Positions 20,001 through 28,162 of a stretch of DNA of 64,000 nt are shown piece after piece. This stretch comes from Propionibacterium sp. (GTDB lineage: Bacteria; Actinomycetota; Actinomycetes; Propionibacteriales; Propionibacteriaceae): contig JALHFX010000014.1 in NCBI GenBank assembly GCA_022837595.1, forward strand, positions 1 through 64,000, written 5' to 3'. The notes under the pieces were generated by a model. It had not been told where the DNA came from, did not search any database, and saw nothing but the letters and a program-made list of their open reading frames with translations. Made by a program: the position numbers and the translations under genes. Each line of letters starts with the position of its first letter. The stretch's first letter is position 1.

Positions 20001-20053
20001 CCGTCTTGGAGAAGTTGGGAGAGTTCTTCTCTCGCTACTTCGGATTGTCCTAA
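17030..20053 (+). CDS. hsdR: Type I restriction endonuclease subunit R
   Basis: A 1007-residue motor and nuclease subunit that translocates and cuts unmodified DNA. The N-terminal nuclease domain has RYDVTVLVNGLPLVHVELKR (PD-ExK, near residue 168). The helicase part has Walker A TTGSGKT near 330, DECH near 428, GFTGTP, and FLTGFDATTLNTLWVDK with SRTNRI further on. A helical C-terminal domain for assembly follows. The GTG at 17030 overlaps the hsdS stop. Length and motifs are complete, so the system should be active. Confidence 0.96.
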   Translation: MTVDLGKSIVYEPIALSSESTVVAEFIPEPAKQNGYENEAALEQRLLELLQEQAYEYLPLHSEKDLVANLRVQLEALNQVSFTDAEWQRFFSQQIASTNDGIVEKTARIQSDHVQVLTRDDGSFKNIYLLDKQHIHNNRLQVINQYETASGAHANRYDVTVLVNGLPLVHVELKRRGVDLREAFNQIDRYARESFWADSGLFEYVQLFVISNGTLTKYYSNTIRDLHLGEASGRRSRRTTSNSFEFTSWWADANNKPITDLVSFTRTFFAKHTLLNILTRYCVFDADRKLLVMRPYQIAATEQILRRIETSTNAKCLGTVAAGGYVWHTTGSGKTLTSFKAAQLACQLPQIDKVLFVVDRKDLDYQTMREYERFEKGAANSNTSTRVLKRQLEDPNARIIITTIQKLARFISQNAKHEILGGHVVVIFDECHRSQFGDMHTAITRAFKNYHLFGFTGTPIFADNAGTSGTPGLRTTEQAFGDRLHTYTIVDAINDKNVLRFRIDYVNTVKTSDAIVDKQVSAIDTERALLAPERINQVVAYVREHFDQKTKRNSTYTLAGKRMAGFNSLFATASIEAAKRYYNAFTYRQDELPADQQLKVALIYSYAANDAEPDGVLGEEEFETHGLDQSSRDFLEDAIQDYNDLFGTSFDTSSERFGNYYKDLSLRLKNREVDLVIVVNMFLTGFDATTLNTLWVDKNLRQHGLIQAYSRTNRILNSVKAYGNIVSFRNLEEKTNEALALFGNPEAKGIVLLKPYPVYYGEYAERVTELLDAYPLGQLIVGEENQKAFIALFGAILRLRNILTAFDDFAGNEILTPRQLQDYQSLYLDLHAEFRGGAQADKEVINDDVVFEIELIKQVEVNVDYILMLVRKHLEDKGDVVDVELRATIGRAVDSSPSLRNKKDLIEAFVDSLTVDADVDGAWKAFVDARRAEDLTAIIAAENLKPAETREFVDRAFRDGAIPTTGTAVTRILPPVSRFAKENNHSLKKQTVLEKLGEFFSRYFGLS

Positions 20054-20365
20054 CAGCCAGCGGGCGATGGTTGGGGGCCGCGTTCTGAGCTGCCCGCGGT
20101 AACGCGGCCGCCGCCGCTGTGGGCTCTCCCGTCGCTGGCGTGCCTTGCTGTCGATAATCATTCACAGTGCATTTCGTCACCGTGAATGTGCCGGCAGCGT
20201 TGCACTCGCTACGGCGTCGTTACGTAGCTAATTGATTGTCGGCGAAAGTATGAACAGCACTTGGTGGACGCGGCGGCGCGTCAGAATCCAGAGCGTTGAT
20301 CAGATCTCGCGCGCAAAGTTGAGGCCAGCTCCGTCGCGCAGTCCGTCGCACATGGCAAGCGCTCA
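20054..20365. other. Intergenic region after hsdR
   Basis: About 310 bases between the restriction operon and the convergent DUF1643 gene. No gene is evident. I did not find a strong terminator by eye. Confidence 0.5.
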
Positions 20366-20902
20366 TCATAGGTACTCCTTCGGCCCGAGCATGGGCAGCG
20401 GGCCGCTCCGCGGGTACGGGTGCCGAGGGTTCTTGCCGCGCGCCGTCAGCGGGTCCAGTCTGAACACCCGAACGCCGATCCGTGCCAACAGCGACCGAAC
20501 GTCGGGCAGCGCTCGCCTCAGGGTTGCCGAGCCGCCCATGTTCCCCCATGCGCCGAGCACCTCGGTCGCGCCCACCAGCCCGAGCACGTGCTCGATGGCC
20601 TCGCAGTTCGCAGCGGACAGCGCCGCATCGTAGGCGGCGAGCGCCTTCGGCTTGGGCGACCTCTCCGGATAGAGGTTCAGCATGAGCCAGCCCGAGTGCT
20701 CGCGCATCGACACGTCGATCACATGGTTCACGGTCCTGTCCGAGTCGGTCTCGCGGGCGTGCGACGGGTTCATGCCGATCACCACGAGCGGTGGCGAGTC
20801 GGCGGAGCATCCGCCGATCCGTCCGAGTGCGAAGCGGAGCCGGGCGTCGGCCGGGTCCGGGTCCCAGAAGTCCGGCTTCTGCCCGACGGGATACGCGATC
20901 AT
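20366..20902 (-). CDS. DUF1643 family protein
   Basis: A 178-residue cytoplasmic protein with the DUF1643 pattern: VVIGMNPSHARETDSDRTVN near the start, then LNLYPERSPKPKAL, WGNMGG and a C-terminal RHPYP. Members are frequent on plasmids and phages, and their function is unknown. The ATG overlaps the stop of the HTH fragment upstream (ATGA), so it was once second in a small operon. It sits between the restriction operon and the mobilisation genes as accessory cargo. Confidence 0.8.
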   Translation of the reverse strand: MIAYPVGQKPDFWDPDPADARLRFALGRIGGCSADSPPLVVIGMNPSHARETDSDRTVNHVIDVSMREHSGWLMLNLYPERSPKPKALAAYDAALSAANCEAIEHVLGLVGATEVLGAWGNMGGSATLRRALPDVRSLLARIGVRVFRLDPLTARGKNPRHPYPRSGPLPMLGPKEYL

Positions 20903-21045
20903 GGAGCCTCAGCTTTCGTACTCTTCTCGGCGAGCACCGCGTGCACCCAGCCGACCGACACGTCAAGCACTCGGGCGATCACCCTGATCGACTCGCCCTT
21001 CTCGCGCCGAGCGAGGATCACTGCGCGTTTATCATCGTCGATCGC
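20899..21045 (-). pseudogene. HTH fragment (recombinase-type C-terminus)
   Basis: A 48-codon open segment reads DDKRAVILARREKGESIR and then a helix-turn-helix (VIARVLDVSVGWVHAVL) like the C-terminus of serine recombinases or small HTH proteins. A TAA stands just upstream and no good start is present, so it is probably a truncated gene. It is coupled to the DUF1643 gene. Confidence 0.5.
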
Positions 21046-21238
21046 TTACTTGTCGCGGCAACAGATCGGAGCGGAAAGCCAACTCGGACTTCAAGGCAGA
21101 ACCCAGGTCAACGCGATCCAGCAGCCTTTGTGGGTCTTCGTCACGCTCGAAGACTAGCCATTCGGTGCAGCCCCAGCGGGCTGCTTCTTCAGGCGATGCT
21201 CCCTGCAGCGTCAATACTGGCACGGATTTCCCCACCAC
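21032..21238 (-). CDS. Short ORF upstream of the HTH fragment
   Basis: A 68-codon reading frame with protein-like composition (GCTEWLVFERDEDPQRLL). It overlaps the region just upstream of the HTH fragment in another frame, so the two could be pieces of one frameshifted gene. The start (GTG) has no clear ribosome site and no family is recognised. Confidence 0.3.
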   Translation of the reverse strand: MVGKSVPVLTLQGASPEEAARWGCTEWLVFERDEDPQRLLDRVDLGSALKSELAFRSDLLPRQVSDRR

Positions 21239-21272
21239 CGGGAGAGGGGCGACCCGACGGAGAGCAAGCTAG

Positions 21273-21348
21273 GACTTAGCAGGGCTAAGTCGGCGGTGCT
21301 GTGCACCGCTTCGGACACACCTTCGGTGAGCCCACTCGTTCGAGTGGG
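21273..21348. other. Candidate oriT: three perfect inverted repeats
   Basis: GACTTAGC-AGG-GCTAAGTC (21273-21291), CGGTGC-TGT-GCACCG (21294-21308) and CCCACTCG-TT-CGAGTGGG (21331-21348) stand in a row in the non-coding stretch just before mobC and the relaxase. Such hairpins beside mobC are typical of origins of transfer. The nick site is not identified. Confidence 0.6.
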
Positions 21349-21380
21349 GCGCTGCGCTGGGCTTCAGGGTCCGACCGGAG

Positions 21381-21782
21381 GTGGGTGCGTTGGAAACGGG
21401 TGGTTTGCGGCGGCTATCGCGACGTCGGGCACGTAACGTGCCGGGAGGGCGTCCGTTCAAGCATGAGGTGAAGGTCAGCGACGCCGAGGAGGCTCGGCTG
21501 GTCGTGCTGGCGTCCAGGCATGGGATGTCGATTCCCAGGCTGTTGGTGGCGGCGGCGTTGGACCGTTCGGATGAGATCACGGCTGCGGACAAGCGCGAGC
21601 TGTTGACTGAGTTGTTCACGATCCACCGGTTGCTGGGCAATATGGCGAACAACGTCAACCAGATCGCGAGAGCGGTGAACTCAACCGGGGATTTGCCGCC
21701 ACAGACGGGTGCGGTGTTCACGGCGTTGGGGTCGACGTTGCAGCGGGTGAATCGGGAGATCGAACGGTTCTCGCTGTCGTGA
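21381..21782 (+). CDS. MobC-like relaxosome accessory protein
   Basis: A protein of about 130 residues with a ribbon-helix-helix-like N-terminal part (FKHEVKVSDAEEARLVVLAS) and the MobC core LLGNMANNVNQIARAVNSTG. MobC proteins bind oriT and help the relaxase to open the strand. Its stop overlaps the GTG of the relaxase. The start is unsure: the GTG at 21381 touches GGAG, while the TTG at 21390 has better spacing. Confidence 0.9.
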   Translation: MGALETGGLRRLSRRRARNVPGGRPFKHEVKVSDAEEARLVVLASRHGMSIPRLLVAAALDRSDEITAADKRELLTELFTIHRLLGNMANNVNQIARAVNSTGDLPPQTGAVFTALGSTLQRVNREIERFSLS

Positions 21783-23473
21783 TCCCTAATGTGCGCCGCG
21801 GCCGCGAGATGGTGCGGCTGGTCAAGTACCTGGTCGGGCCGGGTAAGCGCAATGAGCACACCGACCCGCACTTGGTCGCGGGTAGCCCGTGGCTGATGGC
21901 CTGGCATGCCGAGACTGAGCTGAGTTTCGCGGACGCGAAGATGATCGGTAAGGATCTGGAAGCTCCGACGAAGGGGTTCAACGCGGATGTCACCGATGGT
22001 CATGTGTGGCACTGTTCGTTGTCGTTGGACGCGGCCGAGGGTCTGCTTGCTGATGACGAGTGGGGGCAGATCGCGGAGCAGTTCGTGGCCCAGATGGGGT
22101 TCATCAGTGATGATCCGGAGCAGCCGTCGCTGCGGTGGGTCGCGATCCGCCACGGTGTGTCGGCGAAGGGTAACGATCACATTCATCTGGCGGTGAACCT
22201 GGTCCACGAGGACGGGTCGATTGCTGACGTGTTCCGGGACTGGAGACGTGCGCAGGCGGCATGCCGGGTGTTGGAGGTCGAGCATGGGCTGCAGCAGGTC
22301 GGGATGAATGGCTGCTCGTGTCGCGGTTACAAGCCGGGCGAGATCGAGGCGGAAGCTCGCCGCAGGGCGCGTGTCACGCATGCCCGGGCTCACGCGCAAG
22401 GTCGTGAGCCGCGCGCCTGGGCGCAGATTCCGAAGCCTGAGCGGGACCGGATTGTCGAGCATTTCCGGCCACGTGAAGCGGTGCGGTGGACGTTGTCTCG
22501 GCACGTTCGTGCGTGCGCTGCCGCCTCGTCGGACGAGGCCGAGTTCGTGCGCCGGGTGCGTCGTCACGGCCTGCTGATCCGGCCACGGTTCGCGCAAGGC
22601 ACGCAGGACGTGGTGGTCGGTTACCGGGTCGCGTTGCGGCCACGGCTGGGGGAGCGGCCCATCTGGTACAGCGGCGGTCACCTCTCGCACGACTTGTCGC
22701 TGCCGCGGCTGCGGGAAGGTTGGCCCGACACGCCACAGGTAGGACTAGACGCGTCAGCAGAGTGGCGGGCTGCGTGGCGTGGCGTCCGTGTTGCCGCACC
22801 GGGACGCGAAGCCAGCGAGCCGGCACCGGGTCTGGCGCAGCAGGCGAGTCGGGACCTGGACGAGTTGCGTGGCCGGCTGCGCGCGATCCCGCTGAACGAC
22901 CATGCCGCGTGGTCGCGGGTGGCGCGTCAGGCGGCCGGGGCGTTGGCGTCCTGGTCTGTGGCCACTGAACAGGTGCCGGGGCCGCTGGCTGCGGCTGCGG
23001 ACGCGCTCACCCGATCTGCGGAACTGCGGCGTCCACCGGCAGCACCGAAGCCGGGCGGCGCGACGTCGTCGGTCAGCGCGGCGTTGATCCTCGCCGCCGC
23101 TGGGAAGTCGGGCAAGGCACGCGATCGTGCACTCCAGCTCATGTTGCTGCGGCAGCTCGTCGCGCTGGGCCACGCGATCGGCCAGATGCATCGGGCTGTG
23201 GGTGACGTGCGCCGCGCCGAACACATCCATCACGTGATGACCTCTCAACTGGAACCGATGCTCCACCAGCTGGCACCAACCGGGCCGGCGCATGCGCGTG
23301 CCGCGGAAGGTGAACTGGATGGCGCCGCTGGGCAGCGTCTGCCGGCCGCGGTGTACGCGTCGCGACCACCACAAGGCGTCGTACTGCCACCAGTCGTGCC
23401 GCCCGCACAGCCGGCCCCACGACGACACCCCATCCGGCAACCGGCCCGACGCGGGCACGATCTTGGACGCTGA
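21779..23473 (+). CDS. Relaxase (MobA/VirD2-like)
   Basis: A 564-residue DNA-nicking enzyme that starts conjugation at oriT. Residues 1-200 form the relaxase domain: Tyr17 in VKYLVGPG is the candidate nucleophile, HVWH is at 75-78, His125 follows in RHGVSAKG, and the metal site is NDHIHLAVN with His134 and His136. The C-terminal 350 residues are Ala/Arg-rich and probably contact the coupling protein or DNA. It is coupled to mobC (GTGA overlap) and followed by an accessory helical gene. Confidence 0.92.
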   Translation: MIPNVRRGREMVRLVKYLVGPGKRNEHTDPHLVAGSPWLMAWHAETELSFADAKMIGKDLEAPTKGFNADVTDGHVWHCSLSLDAAEGLLADDEWGQIAEQFVAQMGFISDDPEQPSLRWVAIRHGVSAKGNDHIHLAVNLVHEDGSIADVFRDWRRAQAACRVLEVEHGLQQVGMNGCSCRGYKPGEIEAEARRRARVTHARAHAQGREPRAWAQIPKPERDRIVEHFRPREAVRWTLSRHVRACAAASSDEAEFVRRVRRHGLLIRPRFAQGTQDVVVGYRVALRPRLGERPIWYSGGHLSHDLSLPRLREGWPDTPQVGLDASAEWRAAWRGVRVAAPGREASEPAPGLAQQASRDLDELRGRLRAIPLNDHAAWSRVARQAAGALASWSVATEQVPGPLAAAADALTRSAELRRPPAAPKPGGATSSVSAALILAAAGKSGKARDRALQLMLLRQLVALGHAIGQMHRAVGDVRRAEHIHHVMTSQLEPMLHQLAPTGPAHARAAEGELDGAAGQRLPAAVYASRPPQGVVLPPVVPPAQPAPRRHPIRQPARRGHDLGR

Positions 23474-23487
23474 CCAAGGGAGAAACC

Positions 23488-24345
23488 ATGATGAGTGACA
23501 ACGATGGCATCGACGACGCACTGCGTAGCGCCACGCAAGTAGCCGCCGGCCTTGTCGCGCGCGCCGCGGAACTCCAGGCACGCGAACGCGAAACCGCGGC
23601 CCGACAACACGAACACCAACTCCGCGTCGCCGGCGAGGACGCGGCCCGCCTGGTGTCCCGAGCAGGAGCGGAGCAGCAGGCCGCACTTGCCAGGCTCGCA
23701 CTCGTGCACGACCCGGCCTGGTGGCAGACCGCATCGGCCAGCGATATCGCCCACTCGTGGACGATCGCGTCGGCCGCCAGTCCGAGCCAAGACACGGCGG
23801 CCGCGATCGGCGTGATGAGACGAGAGCTGGCTGCCCGGTACTCCATCACGCCGGGCACCCGCACGACGGCAGACGAGCTCCAGCGCGCGATCGATGCGAG
23901 CGTGACGCACCACCGGCGAGCCGAGCGTGAGCGTTCGGTTGCGGTCAGCGAACGAACCCAAGCACGCAACCGGGACAACTCCGCCGTCGTCCAACATCGA
24001 CGTTCAGCCGAGGCTTCCAAACCCCGAGCCCGTGCCATTGAGCGGCCTGTCCTTGACGTGGACGAGGGCGTCAACGGATCCGATGAAGCCCGCGAGAGAG
24101 CTACTGACTTCGACCGACGAGCAGCCGACGGCTACGACTCCGCAGAACAACGCGAAGCCCGCGCCCGCCACTACGAAGCATCAGGCAACGCCCGCGCCGC
24201 CGAAGCCAGACGCGTCGCCGACACCGCCCAAGGCGTCTCAGCGATCTACGCCACCACCGGCCGCACCAAGAGTCGCGGCCGACGCGGACGCGCACCCAAC
24301 CTGCGCGGCCCCAGAACCCCGCAACGTCACGGTCGAGGACGCTAG
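23488..24345 (+). CDS. Mobilisation-associated helical protein (285 aa)
   Basis: A charged, Ala/Arg/Glu-rich protein with long coiled-coil-like stretches at both ends (ARERETAARQHEHQLR near 30; basic tail SRGRRGRAPN). The ATG follows the relaxase by 14 bases with an AGGGAG ribosome site. It resembles the helical proteins often found after relaxase genes in actinobacterial elements. A DNA-binding or relaxosome role is inferred. The 266 bases after it hold no clear gene. Confidence 0.65.
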   Translation: MMSDNDGIDDALRSATQVAAGLVARAAELQARERETAARQHEHQLRVAGEDAARLVSRAGAEQQAALARLALVHDPAWWQTASASDIAHSWTIASAASPSQDTAAAIGVMRRELAARYSITPGTRTTADELQRAIDASVTHHRRAERERSVAVSERTQARNRDNSAVVQHRRSAEASKPRARAIERPVLDVDEGVNGSDEARERATDFDRRAADGYDSAEQREARARHYEASGNARAAEARRVADTAQGVSAIYATTGRTKSRGRRGRAPNLRGPRTPQRHGRGR

Positions 24346-24611
24346 TTGGCTGCCAGCGGAACCATGCTGTTACGAGAAGGACCACAATCCTGTCGTGGCA
24401 CGAGGGAATGAGTGCTTGCGTCCCGATCTTTCCTACCGAGGCGAAGCGACGCTCAGCTGGATGCGCTCCTTGTTTGCTCGGTTGAGTGTCGCGGTGCGCG
24501 TCATAATCGACCGGGGGGTGGGATTACGGCTGGCACGACTCGGGCGACGTGAGGTGCCCGTGGCCGCCAGTTCATGTTAAACCGAGTGTTATGAGCTGAC
24601 CAAAACGGCAC

Positions 24612-25574
24612 TCAGTCCTGGGCGCCAGTGGAGCCGGACAGAACCTCCAGGTCGAGGCTTTCGGTCTCTTGATACTGTCTAAAGGTCATCTCGGTGTCTG
24701 AGAGCACCACTGCGGCGAATGTTGCTACCTCTTTGCTTAACCCCGGCGACAAGAGCTTTTCTTCCACGATTTTGCCGAAGAGGGCCCAAAGGTGCGCAAG
24801 GGAGCTCCTATCAGCATCTATGTTCGCGAGGATGAGCTCACTTACTCGATCAAGTGAGAGTCCCGTCGCTGGCTCGTTCGATCGGAGGCCGATCACGCGC
24901 TCTGGACTCCACTTCCAGGTGGGATCTACATCCTCTGGCGCAATTAACAACTCCTCTGCCACAATGATGTATAGCGTCAGCTTGCGTCCCGCCCTGGTCC
25001 ACTGGTCTGCCGCAACCCTTAGGTCTTCTACGCGATCGAGTAGAAGACCAAAATTCCCCGAAGAACCGGCCTTGTCCTGGGCTTGCCTTCGAATCCTGCT
25101 GAAGGCTGGATAGACCTCGTCGGGGAACGGAAATCGGCTGAAGGCTCGACCGACCCGCCAGGCTACGGAGCGCGCTGAGCGACTGCTTGCCTGCTCGACA
25201 TACCTAGCGGTGATTGGTAAGCCGACCAGTGTCGACTTCGGGATCGACATAGCAAACTCCATGTCGGCGACGCATTGCGTTGGCTCAGCCGCATTCGACT
25301 CGAGATACAAGTGGAGCGGCTTCTGCCCTTTTCGCGCGCTCGATATTTCTCCATCGCTCGGCTTTGTGATGATCGGTGCCACTAGACAGCGTTCCTTGCT
25401 TGGCTGCACCACATCACAAGTTTGACTCAGTATCGCGATTCCGCTAGGGGTGTTCATAATCGCTGATTCGTCATCTGTCCGAGGCATCAAGAGGCGATAT
25501 AGGCCGATGACATCACCTTGGCGCAGATTGGAGCAATCGTCACACACTGACTCTGTGACTGCCTCAGCGCTCAT
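24612..25574 (-). CDS. Unknown protein with QTCDVV motif, third gene of a candidate defence cassette
   Basis: A 320-residue soluble protein. Near residue 50 it has GIAILSQTCDVVQPSKERCL, where the Gln-Thr-Cys-Asp block looks like an active or metal site. A basic middle (RSARSVAWRVGRAFSRFPF) and a helical C-terminus follow. I do not recognise a named domain. Its ATG overlaps the stop of the HTH gene by 4 bases and that gene overlaps the TIGR04255-like gene in the same way, so the three form one operon. Codon use is less GC-rich than in the transfer genes, which suggests separate origin. Confidence 0.65.
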   Translation of the reverse strand: MSAEAVTESVCDDCSNLRQGDVIGLYRLLMPRTDDESAIMNTPSGIAILSQTCDVVQPSKERCLVAPIITKPSDGEISSARKGQKPLHLYLESNAAEPTQCVADMEFAMSIPKSTLVGLPITARYVEQASSRSARSVAWRVGRAFSRFPFPDEVYPAFSRIRRQAQDKAGSSGNFGLLLDRVEDLRVAADQWTRAGRKLTLYIIVAEELLIAPEDVDPTWKWSPERVIGLRSNEPATGLSLDRVSELILANIDADRSSLAHLWALFGKIVEEKLLSPGLSKEVATFAAVVLSDTEMTFRQYQETESLDLEVLSGSTGAQD

Positions 25575-26161
25575 GGTTCGATCCGTCCCCTTATCGATAC
25601 GCCTGGAACTTGAAGTCGCGCGCTCTCACTGCGCACTGCGACGAGCCGGTGAAATAGGCTCGTACCGCGGCTTGAGTCGAGTAGCGCCGTCCGCCGCTCA
25701 GCAGTAGTAGAGGCGGGCAGTGCCTGAACGATGGCAAGGATCTTGGACGCACGCTCTTCATGCTCTGACGACATTGCGCCACCACCGATCCAGTTCTGTA
25801 CTGAGCGCCGCGATACACCGATGAGACGACCGACCTGGTCGGTGGTCAGACCTGTAGAGGCGCGGAGCTCAGCGATTTGTTGGGCTGGAGAGCGGGAAGC
25901 CTCGGCAGCTCGTGCGTGGTCGAGTGGTGGAAGCCCAGAGCTAGTGTGATCGATGGGAACAGACAAGCCTCGCGAAGTGCCCTGCGCTGTTTCGCGAATG
26001 CAAGGGGTCGTATATGAAGAGAATGGCGGGGTCACTCCCACCGTGGAGGAGGGCGCAAATAAGAGGCTGAACGCAAGCGCAGAAGAGCTGAACGCAAGCC
26101 TAGAAGACGGGTACGCGGTGTGCTTGCGGCCTGTAGCAGTAGGATACAACGTCGCTGTCAT
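25571..26161 (-). CDS. HTH protein, middle gene of the candidate cassette
   Basis: A 196-residue protein. The first 75 residues are low-complexity. A helix-turn-helix lies near residues 98-125 (TGLTTDQVGRLIGVSRRSVQNWIGGG) and a helical segment with KILAIVQALPASTTAERRTA follows. It could be the regulator or an antitoxin-like partner of the flanking genes. The start is taken from the ATGA overlap with the gene before it; an internal start nearer the HTH cannot be excluded. Confidence 0.65.
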   Translation of the reverse strand: MTATLYPTATGRKHTAYPSSRLAFSSSALAFSLLFAPSSTVGVTPPFSSYTTPCIRETAQGTSRGLSVPIDHTSSGLPPLDHARAAEASRSPAQQIAELRASTGLTTDQVGRLIGVSRRSVQNWIGGGAMSSEHEERASKILAIVQALPASTTAERRTALLDSSRGTSLFHRLVAVRSESARLQVPGVSIRGRIEP

Positions 26162-26970
26162 TCAACCTCACCGAACTCCCTGAGAAAGCCGTCGGTCGAA
26201 ATATATTTGAAGAAATCGTAGGCGATGTCTGACAACCGACTTGCTTGGTCGAGGATCGACGCGGCACCGAACGGCACCATCCCGTCCGATGATGCATCGA
26301 GATCAAGAACCCAAGACGGCTGCTGCAATGGTGGCACGGCAGGATCTACCGTCTCATCGGCAGGGACTAACCCTGAGCGCACCTGCAGCGTCGCCTCGTC
26401 GATCAGATAGCGTGCCTGGTTGGCGCTAGATACTATCTCGGCATCCCCGGTTTCTCCTGAGAGGCCGGCATAGCCAAGTACGTCGGGGCGGACGTACTCC
26501 GCGAGGTTGTCGATCAGACCGGGGGTCGCGATGCGGTTAACGTACCGAACACCAAGTCGCTCGATGAGAGGGATCTTGATTTGTGAAGCGATCGCATCGA
26601 GCACCAACTCAAGGCGCGCCCGGAAATCGGGGAACGACGTGTACGAGGTGCAGTACAACGATACGAATCGTCGGCTCAAACTGATGTGCCATGTACCGTC
26701 GATGGATCGCCATTGGTGGATTCTTTCGCCCGGGATCTGCGTAACCCCCTCCGGTGTGATCGTGTATGCGACCTCGTCCATACTTGAAACGATGGGGTAG
26801 TCGTCGAGTGTTGAGCCGAAAGCGCGCGCGAGCTCGGTTAGGTCCCCTTGCAAGTGGTTGAAGTCAGGCCACCGAACCTGGCACAGCACGAGAACCAGCG
26901 GTGCGTTCCCCAGCCGGATCTTTTTCTCTGTATCGCCAGTAAACGGTCGGAAGCGTTCTCGATCTGCCAT
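26158..26970 (-). CDS. TIGR04255-like protein, first gene of the candidate cassette
   Basis: A 270-residue protein with the features I remember for the sporadic TIGR04255 family: an N-terminal APLVLVLCQVRWPDFNHL strand region, RIHQWRSIDGTWHISLSRRF, then FRARLELVLDAIASQI and RLGVRYVNRI in the middle. Members are scattered in bacteria and have no proven activity that I know. There is no clear ribosome site before the ATG at 26970, so a leaderless mRNA is possible. The next two genes follow with 4-bp overlaps. Confidence 0.7.
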   Translation of the reverse strand: MADRERFRPFTGDTEKKIRLGNAPLVLVLCQVRWPDFNHLQGDLTELARAFGSTLDDYPIVSSMDEVAYTITPEGVTQIPGERIHQWRSIDGTWHISLSRRFVSLYCTSYTSFPDFRARLELVLDAIASQIKIPLIERLGVRYVNRIATPGLIDNLAEYVRPDVLGYAGLSGETGDAEIVSSANQARYLIDEATLQVRSGLVPADETVDPAVPPLQQPSWVLDLDASSDGMVPFGAASILDQASRLSDIAYDFFKYISTDGFLREFGEVE

Positions 26971-27139
26971 GGTTCACACTCTAGTTCACAGGTCCGACAG
27001 AACACGCTGGCTTTACGTCAGCCTTTCGGATGGCCGATGTTGCGGCCCTCAATGGCGTGGGGTGTCCGCCAGTGTTCGAGGCGGGACCATTTTCTCCTGC
27101 ACTTCGAGCGCTTTCGCGCCGGAGGTCATTGATGCGATT

Positions 27140-27820
27140 GGTCCGTTGGTGAGGCAGGACGCCATCTGTTGCGCGGTGCCGTAAACGCCGCCGCGTTGTT
27201 TGTCGGGGGCGAAGACGACGTTGGCGGGTAGGTCGTAGTTGGCAGCGGAGACGAGTCTCATGGGGTGTCGTCGGTGGGCCGGGTGAGTCAGCGGTAGACG
27301 CCGGTGACAGGCCAGGATCTCCTCGCCCGCGGGGTCGAAGAAGGCATCAGTGCGGGCACCTGCTGCTCGGGATCCACTGGCGAAGTGTGCTGCGAGTCTT
27401 GAGGCTTGGACTTCGTGGGTGACGTAGGACGGTGGGTTCCACCATCAGCTGTCCGGTGTCTCACCGGCGAGGCGTTGCGGGTCGGAGACTCATACGGGCT
27501 GTGCTCGGCTCGGATATCTCAGGTGGCGTCGACGACGTCGCGTTTGTTGCTGGTGACCAGTACGGAGCCAGGTGCTGCGAGGATGGCGCGGCTTGTCGTT
27601 TTCCGGTTCGAGGCCCCTGATGTCGATGTGCATGTCCTCCCATGATCCGTAGAGCTGTTCGCCGGTGGCGACGGTTATACCGATCGGGACGCCGGGAGTG
27701 TTGGGGTTGACTCCGAGACACTGTGCTTTCGTGACGGCGGATGCCCTGGAGAAGCGGTTGATGTCTTGTCGGACGTCGAGGTAGTGCGAGGATCGGTCAA
27801 CGCGCGCCGCGTCTTGTTCT
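27140..27820 (-). pseudogene. Fragment of a VirD4/TraG coupling-protein gene
   Basis: Pieces in several frames match the intact coupling gene at 36309-38060: RVDRSSHYLDVRQDI, GVPIGITVATGEQLYGSWED and APDKQRGGVYGTAQQMASCL. Frameshifts and lost ends make it non-functional, and only the central third is left. It has diverged from the intact gene, so it came from a related element and not from a recent copy. The flanks, 26971-27139 and 27821-28134, show no clear gene. Confidence 0.8.
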
Positions 27821-28162
27821 GAGAGTGAGAAGCCGGCCGACGATAAGGACGCTTCGTGCGTCCGAGGTTCAGCAAGCGAATGACGCGCCAGTTGTTGTAT
27901 CAGGTCTACCCCAGAGCGACACCGAAGCGAATGCGACAAAGCGTCGCGATAGGGTCCGTTCAGGACGAATGCGGCACTCTCGTCGGAGGGTCTAGACATG
28001 GCGTCACGGCAACAGATGTCAGTGTCAGCCGGCTTCTGCGGTCGGCTGCACCGAAGTGCGCTGGTTCGCTGCTTGCGGCAAATGGGTTCGACGTGGCGGC
28101 CATCTGCGAGGCTGTCACCAGTCTCGCTGGGATCTGGTGCACGTTTAGGTGACAGGTTGTAG

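Noticed and set aside
21269..22690. 473-codon ORF antisense to mobC and the relaxase
   Set aside because: Both sense genes have clear motifs and overlaps; the antisense product is Pro/Arg-rich without domain content.
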